Shown piece by piece: positions 17,043-25,412 of a stretch of 64,000 nt of DNA; position 1 is the stretch's first letter; each line of letters opens with the position of its first letter. The notes under the pieces are model-generated. The model saw only the letters and a list, made by a program, of their open reading frames with translations. It was not told where the DNA came from and ran no database searches. The stretch comes from Desulfopila aestuarii DSM 18488. GTDB taxonomy: Bacteria; Desulfobacterota; Desulfobulbia; Desulfobulbales; Desulfocapsaceae. The DNA lies in contig NZ_FRFE01000004.1 of NCBI RefSeq assembly GCF_900143695.1, positions 248,001 to 312,000 on the forward strand, written 5' to 3'. The translations under genes and the position numbers were made by a program.

Positions 17043-17789
17043 ATGAAGCTCCGTCTTGACGAACTGCTCGTTCACCGAGGTGTCGCATCTGACCTGGTTA
17101 AAGCCAGAGCTATGATCGGTGCAGGAGAGGTGTATGTTGACGATAGTGTAGCTGACAAAGCCGGCCAGACTTATGCTGTTGATACCAACCTCAGAACCCG
17201 GGAAAAATGCCGTTATGTCTCCCGCGGCGGGCTGAAACTCGAAAAAGGCCTGGAACATTTCCGGATAGATGTGCAAGAAGCCTGTTGCCTTGACGTCGGG
17301 GCATCATCCGGCGGATTTTCAGACTGCCTCCTTCAGGCCGGGGCTGCAAAGGTATTTGCCGTTGATGTAGCGTACGGCCAGCTCGACTGGAAAATACGGC
17401 AAGACCCACGAGTAGTTATCTTTGAACGATTCAATGCCCGTAACCTGGTGCCGGAGACGCTGAAGCAACCCATCGATCTCGCGGTCATGGATACCTCATT
17501 TATCTCCATCACTTCGATAATCCCGGTACTACTCCCACTGTTCCCCGCAAACCGCGTCTCTATCGTTGCGCTGATCAAACCACAATTTGAACTGCCAAAA
17601 TCCAAGGTAGGCAAAGGTGGCGTCGTCCGCGAACCGGAACTCCATCAGGAAGCGATCGATAAAATCCGGGAATTCGCAGAGACGCAACAGCTGATATTTC
17701 ACGGCACTGTCCCCTCGCCCATTCTGGGACCTAAAGGGAACCGGGAATTTCTCACTCATCTCACTTCAAACAACACCCATTTTCAATAA
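17043..17789 (+). CDS. tlyA: TlyA-family rRNA 2'-O-methyltransferase
   Basis: This 248-residue protein has an N-terminal S4 RNA-binding domain (LRLDELLVHRGVASDLVKAR) and a C-terminal FtsJ/RrmJ-like SAM methyltransferase domain with motif I LDVGASSGGFSDCLLQAG (residues ~82-99). TlyA proteins methylate cytidines of 16S and/or 23S rRNA, which also affects capreomycin susceptibility in mycobacteria. Length matches the family. It follows cpoB after 33 bases and is convergent with the M48 protease gene, with a 14-base gap. Membership is clear; whether it modifies one or both rRNAs is not visible. Confidence 0.92.
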   Translation: MKLRLDELLVHRGVASDLVKARAMIGAGEVYVDDSVADKAGQTYAVDTNLRTREKCRYVSRGGLKLEKGLEHFRIDVQEACCLDVGASSGGFSDCLLQAGAAKVFAVDVAYGQLDWKIRQDPRVVIFERFNARNLVPETLKQPIDLAVMDTSFISITSIIPVLLPLFPANRVSIVALIKPQFELPKSKVGKGGVVREPELHQEAIDKIREFAETQQLIFHGTVPSPILGPKGNREFLTHLTSNNTHFQ

Positions 17790-17803
17790 ATCGAACATCT
17801 GGT

Positions 17804-19213
17804 TTAATCTTCCAACCTGTCGATTGTGTCCAGTAACAGCTTTGCCTCCTCCTGTTGCTTGGCATTCGCTTTCTTATCACGCACCACGCTCTCCAGACTG
17901 AATCGGGCTGAATCAAGCTTACCCTCATAAAGATAATATTTTCCGAGAAATAGCGCTGCAGTCACACGATCACCTTTCTTGGCGGCAATCTGCCCCAGTT
18001 CGAAATAGACCTTCGAATATTCCGGCATGTTATAGGATACAGTCGAGAAAAGCGACTGCGCCTGAGCCATGTCACCTATCACGAGGTATGTTTTTGCAAG
18101 ATAAAATGCGGCATACATATCCTTTGGATTTTGACGCCCTACGAGCTCAAGGGTATTTTTTGCATCCTCGTAGCTACCTTCTAGATAGAGCAACACCCCT
18201 TTATCTGTGAGCAGAATCTTCTTGTCTGGCAGATCCGCGATCACCTGATTGAGATACTCAGTTGCAGCCTTATAGTTCTTGAGCGTCATTTCCAACTGAG
18301 AAAGCCCGTAGCGTGCCATGGTTTTGGTCAGAGGTGCCGAGCGGGCATCACCCATCACGCTGCTCAGGTACTCCCGTAACGAAAAGGCATCGGTAGACTG
18401 TGCCATGATCCGGTATTTGAACCGCAGAAACTCAAACTCGTCTTTCTCTTGAAGAACAGCAAGTTTCTCCTTATCGATTTCAATCAACGCTTCGACATAA
18501 TTGAGTCGATCTTCAGGATTAGGATGGGTGAGTAGATACTGCGGTAGCTTCTCGCTCCGGTATCTGCTTACTCTCCGCATGGTATCCAGCATGGTCTTCT
18601 GCCCTTCGGGATTACGTTGCAGTTCCTTCATCCAACCGTATGCCAATAGATCCGCCTCTTCCTCATCCTTCCTGCTAAAGTGTAAATTTGCGGACTGTCC
18701 AGCGGCCAGGGATCCGGTCATAAGAGCTTGGGTCGCGGCACCACCGCCAAGAGCAAGCGATGCAAGGGCCACTGCAATTGAGGCAACATTGATCACCATC
18801 CCTTTTTCTAACCGGCCTGCAAGATGACGTTTAACGACATGGCCAATTTCATGGGCAAGGACTGAAACCAGCTCATCCTCTTTCATCATGGAACCAATCA
18901 GCCCTGAATAAAAGAACACCATGCCTGATGGGGCGGCAAACGCGTTGAATTCTTTATCTTTTATGATATAGAAACGATAATCAAAGTATTGCAATCCAGA
19001 AACACCCAGTACATCTTTCCCCAGTCCACTCAAGTACTGAACAAGGTCCGGGTCATCCATCAGGGGAAAAGCCCTTCTGACTGAGTAGAGAAGCTTTTCT
19101 CCGATTTCACGCTCTTCGGTTATCGTGAAAGAATTTACCGACTGCAGGCAGGATATATTGAAAAACAATGCAGTGACAACGATTACAACTACTTTATAGA
19201 AGAATTTTTTCAT
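17804..19213 (-). CDS. M48-family metalloprotease with TPR domain
   Basis: This 469-residue protein has an N-terminal export signal (VVVIVVTALFFNISC, possible lipidation at Cys22), an M48 zinc-protease domain with HEIGH (His121, Glu122, His125; third ligand in the EEADLLAYGWM segment), and C-terminal tetratricopeptide repeats from ~residue 290. The layout is like BepA/YfgC, a periplasmic protease/chaperone for outer-membrane protein assembly. Its ATG at 19213 lies inside the end of oleD, overlapping by 20 bases, so it is translated from the oleBCD message. Whether it acts on the Ole proteins or merely shares the operon is unknown. Confidence 0.88.
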   Translation of the reverse strand: MKKFFYKVVVIVVTALFFNISCLQSVNSFTITEEREIGEKLLYSVRRAFPLMDDPDLVQYLSGLGKDVLGVSGLQYFDYRFYIIKDKEFNAFAAPSGMVFFYSGLIGSMMKEDELVSVLAHEIGHVVKRHLAGRLEKGMVINVASIAVALASLALGGGAATQALMTGSLAAGQSANLHFSRKDEEEADLLAYGWMKELQRNPEGQKTMLDTMRRVSRYRSEKLPQYLLTHPNPEDRLNYVEALIEIDKEKLAVLQEKDEFEFLRFKYRIMAQSTDAFSLREYLSSVMGDARSAPLTKTMARYGLSQLEMTLKNYKAATEYLNQVIADLPDKKILLTDKGVLLYLEGSYEDAKNTLELVGRQNPKDMYAAFYLAKTYLVIGDMAQAQSLFSTVSYNMPEYSKVYFELGQIAAKKGDRVTAALFLGKYYLYEGKLDSARFSLESVVRDKKANAKQQEEAKLLLDTIDRLED

Positions 19214-20201
19214 GACACTTTATCCACTCGACAAGTTTTTCCATTCCGGAATCTGTCGACACTATGGGGGAATAGCCAAGATCCCGTTCAATGGCTCCGC
19301 AGGAAAAATAGTGCGATTTTGCCAACTGCTCAGAAAGGAATCGGGTCATACGCGGCTCATTTTCTTTCCTGAAGAAGGTGTGCAGCAGCTCTAATGCGGC
19401 CCCGGCCGCATAGGCAACTGGAAACGGAACAGCAGCGGTTACCGGCTCAATACCAACCCGCTCAAAGAGTTCGTTAATCCAGTCCCAGAGGTTGACTGGT
19501 TGACACTGACTGACAAAATAGGCTTTACCAGCTGCTGATCTTGAACCAGCAAGGTTGTTAGCAGCAAGCAGGTGTGCATGAGCCACATTATCGACATAGG
19601 AGATGTCCACCAGGTTATCGCCGTTACCTACCCTTTTTAACTCCCTCTTTTTTCCTTTCATAAGCAGTCTCGGCACCAGATGCGGATCCTCAGGTCCCCA
19701 AACAAGATGGGGCCGAATGGCGCAGGTTGCAAGACTTTCACTATTGGCTGAAAGCACCATTTTCTCGGCAATCACCTTGCTTTTTGCATAATTGCAGAGA
19801 AATTGTCGAGGATAAGGTAAGCTTTCATCTCCTCCTGTAATATGGTCGCGGTCAAAAACAACGGAAGGGGTTGAAGTATAGACAAGATGGGCGACACCGC
19901 TCGCTCTACAGGCCCCAATCACATTCTCGGTACCAAATACATTTATAGTTTGATAGCTTGCCCACGGGCCCCAGATACCTGCAAGGGCGGCTACATGAAA
20001 AACAGTATCGGCCCCTCGCACTCCCTCAGCCACAAATTTTGCATCACGAATATCGCCAGCAAGGCAGCGAGCTCCAAGAGCCTCGATTGCCGGGTAATGA
20101 TTTCTCCCAATGACAGTGCAGTCAAGTCCGCGAATAAGGGCCATCCGTACGATGGCCTGGCCAACAAAGCCACCGCCTCCGGTCACCACTATCTTTTTCA
20201 T
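19194..20201 (-). CDS. oleD: OleD-like 2-alkyl-3-ketoacid reductase
   Basis: This 335-residue extended short-chain dehydrogenase has the NADP(H) motif TGGGGFVG (residues 7-14), the FHVAALAGIWGP segment and catalytic Tyr138/Lys142 (YAKSK). In the ole pathway OleD reduces the 2-alkyl-3-keto acid made by OleA to the hydroxy acid. The sequence resembles 3-beta-hydroxysteroid dehydrogenase-type SDRs, and alone would be ambiguous; the adjacent OleC and OleB homologs decide the call. Start codon overlaps the oleC stop by four bases. The stop overlaps the M48 gene start. Confidence 0.87.
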   Translation of the reverse strand: MKKIVVTGGGGFVGQAIVRMALIRGLDCTVIGRNHYPAIEALGARCLAGDIRDAKFVAEGVRGADTVFHVAALAGIWGPWASYQTINVFGTENVIGACRASGVAHLVYTSTPSVVFDRDHITGGDESLPYPRQFLCNYAKSKVIAEKMVLSANSESLATCAIRPHLVWGPEDPHLVPRLLMKGKKRELKRVGNGDNLVDISYVDNVAHAHLLAANNLAGSRSAAGKAYFVSQCQPVNLWDWINELFERVGIEPVTAAVPFPVAYAAGAALELLHTFFRKENEPRMTRFLSEQLAKSHYFSCGAIERDLGYSPIVSTDSGMEKLVEWIKCHEKILL

Positions 20202-21835
20202 GTTGTCTTCCGCAACTGTTCAGCTGCCCAGATAGCCAGCTTTTCTCTGAATATTTTGGCGTTATGTCGTATGTCCACAGGGAAGTCTGGATGCACAAGA
20301 AAGGTGGTAATCTCAGCTGTAACCGGGCTAGCAGCTGTGAGCGATGCAACCTCTGCCAGCAATTCCCCCTGGGATCCGCGATATTCTTTTACAGGTTCGA
20401 CAATAAGCACCGGGGATAAATCCTTGCTCCCGGAGTTCTGAATGCCCACCAGTGCTGAACGATACACCTGCGGGTGCTCATTGACAATAGCCTCGCAACA
20501 AATGGTGTATAAGGTACCGTGCGACGTGACGACACGATGCGCCTTGCGCCCGCAGAACCAGAGCCGTCCTTCCTGGTCAAGAAAGCCGGTATCCCCCATG
20601 CGGTGCCAGAAAGATTTCCCATCCGGATCAAAGACCTTTGCATGCTTCGTCTCTTTTTCGTTGTTCTCATAAGCCCGGGTAACGACATCACCTCGAACAA
20701 GTATTTCACCTATTTCCCCAACAGGTAAAAGCGAGTCCGCATTCAAGACAGCGACAGGTCCCTCATCTATAGTCATGATGCAGATATCGATACCCGGAAG
20801 AGGTCGACCGACACACACGCCTTTACCCTGACGTGTCTCTGCCCAGGTTGCATTGAGAATTTCCGTCGCTTCCATTGAGACAATTGGTAAGCTTTCCGTT
20901 GCCCCATAGGGTGTAAATATCTGTGCATCATCTGGCAGAATTGATCGTACCCGTTCGAGCAGCTCACCCGGTACCGGCGCTCCGGCCATGAGTACCTTAC
21001 TCAAAGACTGCAGTTTGATATTTTCCTTAATGCAATATCTGCTAACCACATTCCAGATTGCCGGCGATCCAAACGAATAGGTGACCCTATATTTCTCAAT
21101 AGAATTGATAAATTTCTGCGGATCGACCTTGGCCGGTCGGGTCGGATCCATGTCTGGAATCACGGAGCAAGCTCCAAGTGAGGCGGAAAAAAGGGCAAAA
21201 AGCGGAAAGGCCGGCTGATCGATGTGTTCGTGATCGATCCCATAAAAATCGCGGATTCGTTCGAGTTGGGCGGCAAAAATTGAATGTTCATAACGAACTC
21301 CTTTAGGCGGCCCCGTTGAACCGGTGGTAAAGATGATGGCAGCAAGATCATCATCGCCTGGTGAATAGACAGGAAATGATGACGGATTATTATCGATCAC
21401 TTTGCGAATATCGGGACCGAAAAGGCCAAATGTATTTCCGCAGCAGAACCAGATTCTTATACTTTGAAAAGTACGACGAAAGATGGCGGCAAAAATTCGG
21501 GCTTTGGGTATACCTATAAATACTGTTGGCGCCACACCTTCAATGCAACGTAGCAAGTTTTTATATCCCATCCCCGGATCGATAAGGATAATGGTCACAC
21601 CAACTTTAAACAGTGCAAAAGTCAAACAGATAAAGTCAGCCGAGGGAGTGACCATCAGCATTACCTTATCGCCGGGCTTTACACCACGTCCCTTCAGCAT
21701 CGCAGCGTATCCATCCGATCGGCTGTTCAATTCGGCAAATGTGACTGATTTTCCGGTTTTTGCCTCAATTACGGCAGTTTTATCACCTTGAAGACCAGCT
21801 ACCCGGTTGAATGTTTGCGCTATATTTTTCACCAT
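20198..21835 (-). CDS. oleC: OleC-like beta-lactone synthetase
   Basis: This 545-residue member of the AMP-dependent synthetase superfamily has the ATP-binding P-loop TTGSTGPPKGV, the APVPGE and YGATESLP motifs, and the Asp of the adenylation C-terminal hinge region (MGDTGFLDQEGRLWFCGR). A segment VIPDMDPTRPAKVDP matches the wording characteristic of OleC rather than acyl-CoA ligases. OleC converts the 3-hydroxy-2-alkyl acid to a cis-beta-lactone using ATP. ATG at 21835 is preferred over an in-frame GTG at 21850 because GGAG lies nine bases before it. It lies between oleB and oleD on one strand. Confidence 0.88.
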   Translation of the reverse strand: MVKNIAQTFNRVAGLQGDKTAVIEAKTGKSVTFAELNSRSDGYAAMLKGRGVKPGDKVMLMVTPSADFICLTFALFKVGVTIILIDPGMGYKNLLRCIEGVAPTVFIGIPKARIFAAIFRRTFQSIRIWFCCGNTFGLFGPDIRKVIDNNPSSFPVYSPGDDDLAAIIFTTGSTGPPKGVRYEHSIFAAQLERIRDFYGIDHEHIDQPAFPLFALFSASLGACSVIPDMDPTRPAKVDPQKFINSIEKYRVTYSFGSPAIWNVVSRYCIKENIKLQSLSKVLMAGAPVPGELLERVRSILPDDAQIFTPYGATESLPIVSMEATEILNATWAETRQGKGVCVGRPLPGIDICIMTIDEGPVAVLNADSLLPVGEIGEILVRGDVVTRAYENNEKETKHAKVFDPDGKSFWHRMGDTGFLDQEGRLWFCGRKAHRVVTSHGTLYTICCEAIVNEHPQVYRSALVGIQNSGSKDLSPVLIVEPVKEYRGSQGELLAEVASLTAASPVTAEITTFLVHPDFPVDIRHNAKIFREKLAIWAAEQLRKTT

Positions 21836-21906
21836 CCTGCTATTCTCCACGCCTGGAGCTGTAAAAGGAGGATACGTCGTAGGTGGAAAACATCAGAAAC
21901 ATCAGA

Positions 21907-22779
21907 TTACTCTTTATTTGACTGCTCAGTTTGCAAAAAAGCAGCAATTCTTTTACCGGTCTCTGCCGGCTCATCTTCAAGAATGTAGTGTCCTGAGTCA
22001 GAAAAATAATGGTGTTCTGCATTCGGAAAGCGACTACGCCATTCGTCATAGAATACTCTGTTAAAACAGAAATCTTTTCCACCCCAAAGAATAAGTATCG
22101 GAATTTTGGCGTCCCTCAGGGTGGCAAGTCCATTTTCAGTGGTGGTCAGCTCCTCGTAGCTCACATGTTCTGTTTCCAAGGGGATATCCTGGACAAATGC
22201 AGCGATAGCAATACGATTTTTCCAGCTGTTGTACGGCGCGACATAGGCAGCCGCAATTTCTTTTGCCATCGGTTTGCTGACGGCCATAAACGTTGCAGGC
22301 CAGGCAAATGCATTAAACGCTCGAACAATAAACGGGCCGATAAACGGCCAGCGACAGATACGGATTCTTAGTGGTATCCGTTTTGAGCGAAAAGCTGCCG
22401 TATTAAGGACAACGATTTTCTCAATCCTTTCAGGATACCTGGTAGCCAATCCCATGCCTATGGCCCCACCCCAGTCATGTACAATAAGTGAGAAGCTGAT
22501 GATATCGAGCCCACTGAGCAGTGTTTCGAGATTATCGGTATGCTGTTTCAACGTATAAGAATAGTTTTGGGGCTTATCGGAGAGACCACATCCTATATGA
22601 TCTACGGCGATGACTCGATGATCTGTTGATAGTTTTCGAATGAGGTTCCTATAATAATAGGACCAGGTCGGATTACCGTGCACCATTACAACAACTGGGC
22701 CTACGCCCACATCGATGTAATGCAACCTGTGCTTGCCGAGCTGGAAAAAATTCGAAGAAAATGAATATTCGGGATACAC
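21907..22779 (-). CDS. oleB: OleB-like beta-lactone decarboxylase
   Basis: This 290-residue alpha/beta-hydrolase resembles haloalkane dehalogenases. It shows HGNPTWSYYYRN (oxyanion region, residue ~34 on), the nucleophile elbow VHDWGGAIG with Asp102, and the catalytic histidine in SDSGHYILEDEP. In ole clusters this family decarboxylates the beta-lactone made by OleC to an internal cis-olefin and CO2. Alone it could be a dehalogenase; the following oleC and oleD make OleB much more likely. The start is GTG at 22779; the 71-base gap to oleC is compatible with one operon. No oleA is found upstream within the window. Confidence 0.85.
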   Translation of the reverse strand: MYPEYSFSSNFFQLGKHRLHYIDVGVGPVVVMVHGNPTWSYYYRNLIRKLSTDHRVIAVDHIGCGLSDKPQNYSYTLKQHTDNLETLLSGLDIISFSLIVHDWGGAIGMGLATRYPERIEKIVVLNTAAFRSKRIPLRIRICRWPFIGPFIVRAFNAFAWPATFMAVSKPMAKEIAAAYVAPYNSWKNRIAIAAFVQDIPLETEHVSYEELTTTENGLATLRDAKIPILILWGGKDFCFNRVFYDEWRSRFPNAEHHYFSDSGHYILEDEPAETGKRIAAFLQTEQSNKE

Positions 22780-23144
22780 GTAAATGATGTTCCTAAAGAA
22801 TTGAGTAAGAACAGGGATCGCAGCAATACCGGGAGGTTCCGGCTATGACCTGTTGAAGAGTCAAAGGGTAACGGAGGGGCGGACAGGTGTCAACCATTTT
22901 ACCGGGCGCTTCTTTTGTTTCACGTGGTTTTTCCATGTCTTCTTAAATGCCATTAATGGCATCACTACATAATGATACTCGGAAATATAGCACTCCATCA
23001 TGCAATCGAACCATACGAGAAATACGTTACGATTACTGCGATAAAAATGATAACCACTATTCAAACCTAACATTTTGACAAAATTGCCATTTTCACCAAC
23101 AAAAATGTTGCCATAAAGTCATTTATATGCTAAACGGCCATTAT
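22780..23144. other. Intergenic region upstream of oleB with a palindrome
   Basis: Between the divergent oleB and cold-shock genes, the 365 bases before the csp promoter contain no gene I can support. A 70-codon frame (22861-23073, minus) starts well but looks compositionally odd and has no recognisable domain. A perfect 16-base palindrome at 22947-22962 (ATGCCATTAATGGCAT) lies about 170 bases upstream of oleB and could be an operator. Confidence 0.45.
22947..22962. repeat. Perfect 16-base palindrome, possible operator
   Basis: ATGCCATTAATGGCAT reads the same on both strands. It lies in the region from which oleBCD would be transcribed leftward and the csp gene rightward. No matching second copy was noticed nearby. 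Confidence 0.4.
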
Positions 23145-23153
23145 TGCTATAAT
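23145..23153 (+). promoter_or_regulatory. Extended -10 promoter of the cold-shock gene
   Basis: The sequence TTGCTATAAT contains a consensus -10 (TATAAT, 23148-23153) preceded by the TGn extension. No good -35 is seen at 17 bases, as is usual for extended -10 promoters. Transcription would begin near 23160, leaving a leader of about 150 bases before the csp ATG, similar to the long leaders of known cold-shock mRNAs. Confidence 0.55.
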
Positions 23154-23312
23154 TTAGGAGAGGGGAAATGCCCAACATGGCATTGGTCTACAGGATGTAC
23201 CATTACTCCTAGAATACCTTTCAGATTCTATGGCAAAAAGATGGCCAGCGTGTTGTGCTGGGAAATTATTATTCGGTTCCAAAGGGCCCTGAGTTCAAAA
23301 GGAGTAGTTACA

Positions 23313-23513
23313 ATGGCTGAAGGTACAGTAAAGTGGTTTAATGATGCTAAAGGTTTCGGTTTCATCGAGCAGGACGGTGGACCGGATGTATTCGTACATT
23401 ATTCTGCCATCAAGTCGGAAGGATTCAAGTCCCTCGAGGAGGGTGCTCGAGTTAGTTTTGAAATTATCGACGGCCCCAAAGGACCTGCTGCCGACAATGT
23501 GATCAAGGCGTAA
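23313..23513 (+). CDS. Cold-shock domain protein (CspA family)
   Basis: This 66-residue single-stranded nucleic-acid-binding protein has RNP1 (KGFGFI) and RNP2 (VFVHYSA) motifs, and the whole [19 protein letters not shown]-terminus. It acts as an RNA chaperone; cold induction is possible but not certain, as many Csp proteins are constitutive. The ATG at 23313 follows GGAG with normal spacing. An upstream in-frame extension to 23127 is leader sequence, not protein. A hairpin terminator follows the stop. Confidence 0.96.
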   Translation: MAEGTVKWFNDAKGFGFIEQDGGPDVFVHYSAIKSEGFKSLEEGARVSFEIIDGPKGPAADNVIKA

Positions 23514-23539
23514 TGCCTATTTGAGATATTGCTACAAGG

Positions 23540-23565
23540 AAAGCCCTGCCAAAAGCAGGGCTTTT
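23540..23565. terminator. Bidirectional terminator between csp and malic enzyme
   Basis: Perfect 10-base-pair stem AAAGCCCTGC (23540-23549) / GCAGGGCTTT (23555-23564), loop CAAAA, with T-rich flank on the plus strand and CTTTCCTT on the minus strand. It lies between two convergent genes and probably stops transcription from both. Confidence 0.8.
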
Positions 23566-23605
23566 CGTATTTCTGGGATTTGGTCGTCTCCGAAAAGGAG
23601 TTCAC

Positions 23606-25339
23606 TTACATAGGAACGATCGGCAGATACTGCGGATTCCAGCGCATCCTTGTTATCAGCTCCCACATCCTCGACTCTTCAGACTGATGCTGAAAGTTAG
23701 AGAACACGCAGGGTCGACTCACCCCCAACTTTACGGCACACATCGCCACCGCCAGTGCAACTTTATTGCTGACCTTCTCAAGCTCCCCCACACCAGGCAG
23801 CAGTTGCCCCTGATCCAATTCCGTTCTTGAAACATGACTGGATACTGCCCGGGCAGCAGCATTGAAAAATTCCGGCAACACCTCGCGCGCCCCAGAAGCC
23901 AGAACTCCCAATCCAACTCCTGGAAAAATCAAAACGTTATTTCCCTGGCTGATTGTGCACGATCTACCCTGAAATTCAAAGTCGTTCAGCGGGATACCAC
24001 TGACGACAAGGGCCTTGCCGTTTGTCCATTCATAGATATTGCGTACGCATTGTTCCGTCATTTCCACCGGGCTGTAGAGCGGCACTATAACCGGCCGCTC
24101 AGTGTTATTCTGCAGTGCCTGCACCACCCCCTGATCGATGCAGCCGTCAGTCGACGAAGTGCTGATATAAACAGTGGCAGCGCACTGCTTTATCGTTGCT
24201 GCAACGGAAGAACCGACATCTTTAAGCCACTTGAACCGTTTCGGGTCTTTGGCGTACCGTTTCAGGTAATACTCTCCAGCTCTTTTGGTAGTAATGACAC
24301 CGTCCCGGTCGGCAAGAAAAATCATATCGCGAGCAGCCTGCTCACTGAGACCTTCTTCCTTTAAAGCCAGTTCCAACTGTTCGCAAATGCCAACACTACC
24401 GCTATCATCTCCAAATATCACAAATTTCTGCGCGGTAATTGATTCGTTTTTGGCACGCATAGCAGAAAAAATTGCAGCCAGTGTCACAGCACCGGTCCCC
24501 TGGATATCATCGCTGAAGGTTATGATCTCATCAGCGAACGCATCGCGAATACCAAAAGCGTTATGGCGATTGAGATTTTCCCACTGACAGATCGCATCGG
24601 GAAAAACATTTCTGAAGGCTCGAACGAATCGTCCGACAAACGAAAGATACTCTTCACCTTTTAAACGATGATTCCGCCAGCCAAGATATTTCTTGTCGCT
24701 GAGCAGCTCCTCGTTGTCGGTACCAACATCAAGCGATATCGGCAGACAGTGCCACGGCGCAATCCCTCCACCCTGGGTATAAAGCATCAACTTGCCGAGA
24801 CAGACGGCGATACCGCCCGCCCCCTGGTCACCCATGCCGGGAATACCCTGATTGTCCGTCACAACAGCCACCCGGATATCGCGGTGCATATATCGGCGCA
24901 GGATATCTTCCGCCATGTCGATATTGCCGGGATAAAAATGGAGGCCGTTGGCTTGCCGATAGAGCGCGGAAAACTTTCGTACCGCAAGGCCAATAGTCGG
25001 GGTGTAAACGATCCCCATGTATTTCTGGAGATCACTTCGTATCACAGCATGGGCCAGGGTCACGTTCCGATCGAAAAGCGCTCTTACAAAGATGAACCGT
25101 TCAATATCTTCGATCTTCTCATCGACGATACGCCGGGTATTTTCGATCTGATCATCTATATTTCTAATACCGGGAGGCAACGATCCCTGCAGGCCCAGCT
25201 TGCTCCTTTCATCTTCGTTGAAAGCAGTCCCTTTGTTGACGAAGCTGATAGAAGTTGCGGCGCTGCCGCTACCGTAAACGATGATCTCCCGCGTGTTCCC
25301 GTACTCATCATATTTGAACTTGTACTGTATTTTCGACAT
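23606..25339 (-). CDS. NAD-dependent malic enzyme
   Basis: This 577-residue protein matches the long (animal/plant and MaeA-type) malic enzyme family: the N-terminal NKGTAFNEDERSKLGLQGSL, the AVVTDNQGIPGMGDQGAGGI strand and metal/malate-binding region near residue 160, FSDDIQGTGAVTLAA around residue 270, FGDDSGSVGICEQL for the dinucleotide-binding fold, and the FPGVGLGVLASGA segment. It oxidatively decarboxylates malate to pyruvate. NAD rather than NADP preference is inferred from family style. The ATG at 25339 abuts the divergent KamA-like gene. With PpsA elsewhere in this window it could supply pyruvate for gluconeogenesis. Confidence 0.93.
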   Translation of the reverse strand: MSKIQYKFKYDEYGNTREIIVYGSGSAATSISFVNKGTAFNEDERSKLGLQGSLPPGIRNIDDQIENTRRIVDEKIEDIERFIFVRALFDRNVTLAHAVIRSDLQKYMGIVYTPTIGLAVRKFSALYRQANGLHFYPGNIDMAEDILRRYMHRDIRVAVVTDNQGIPGMGDQGAGGIAVCLGKLMLYTQGGGIAPWHCLPISLDVGTDNEELLSDKKYLGWRNHRLKGEEYLSFVGRFVRAFRNVFPDAICQWENLNRHNAFGIRDAFADEIITFSDDIQGTGAVTLAAIFSAMRAKNESITAQKFVIFGDDSGSVGICEQLELALKEEGLSEQAARDMIFLADRDGVITTKRAGEYYLKRYAKDPKRFKWLKDVGSSVAATIKQCAATVYISTSSTDGCIDQGVVQALQNNTERPVIVPLYSPVEMTEQCVRNIYEWTNGKALVVSGIPLNDFEFQGRSCTISQGNNVLIFPGVGLGVLASGAREVLPEFFNAAARAVSSHVSRTELDQGQLLPGVGELEKVSNKVALAVAMCAVKLGVSRPCVFSNFQHQSEESRMWELITRMRWNPQYLPIVPM

Positions 25340-25412
25340 GATTATTAACAGACTCCTTCATCACCAAATAGACAGATTGACAAGACCACCGCTTTACCCC
25401 ATAATGCCGGCC

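Noticed and set aside
16650-17276. 208-codon minus-strand frame opposite cpoB/tlyA
   Set aside because: Antisense to real genes and without any recognisable motif.
22861-23073. 70-codon minus-strand frame upstream of oleB
   Set aside because: No recognisable family, Trp/Tyr/His/Met-rich random composition, no convincing ribosome site. Could be a relic but cannot be supported.
24668-25348. 226-codon plus-strand frame opposite malic enzyme
   Set aside because: Entirely antisense to the well-supported malic enzyme gene.
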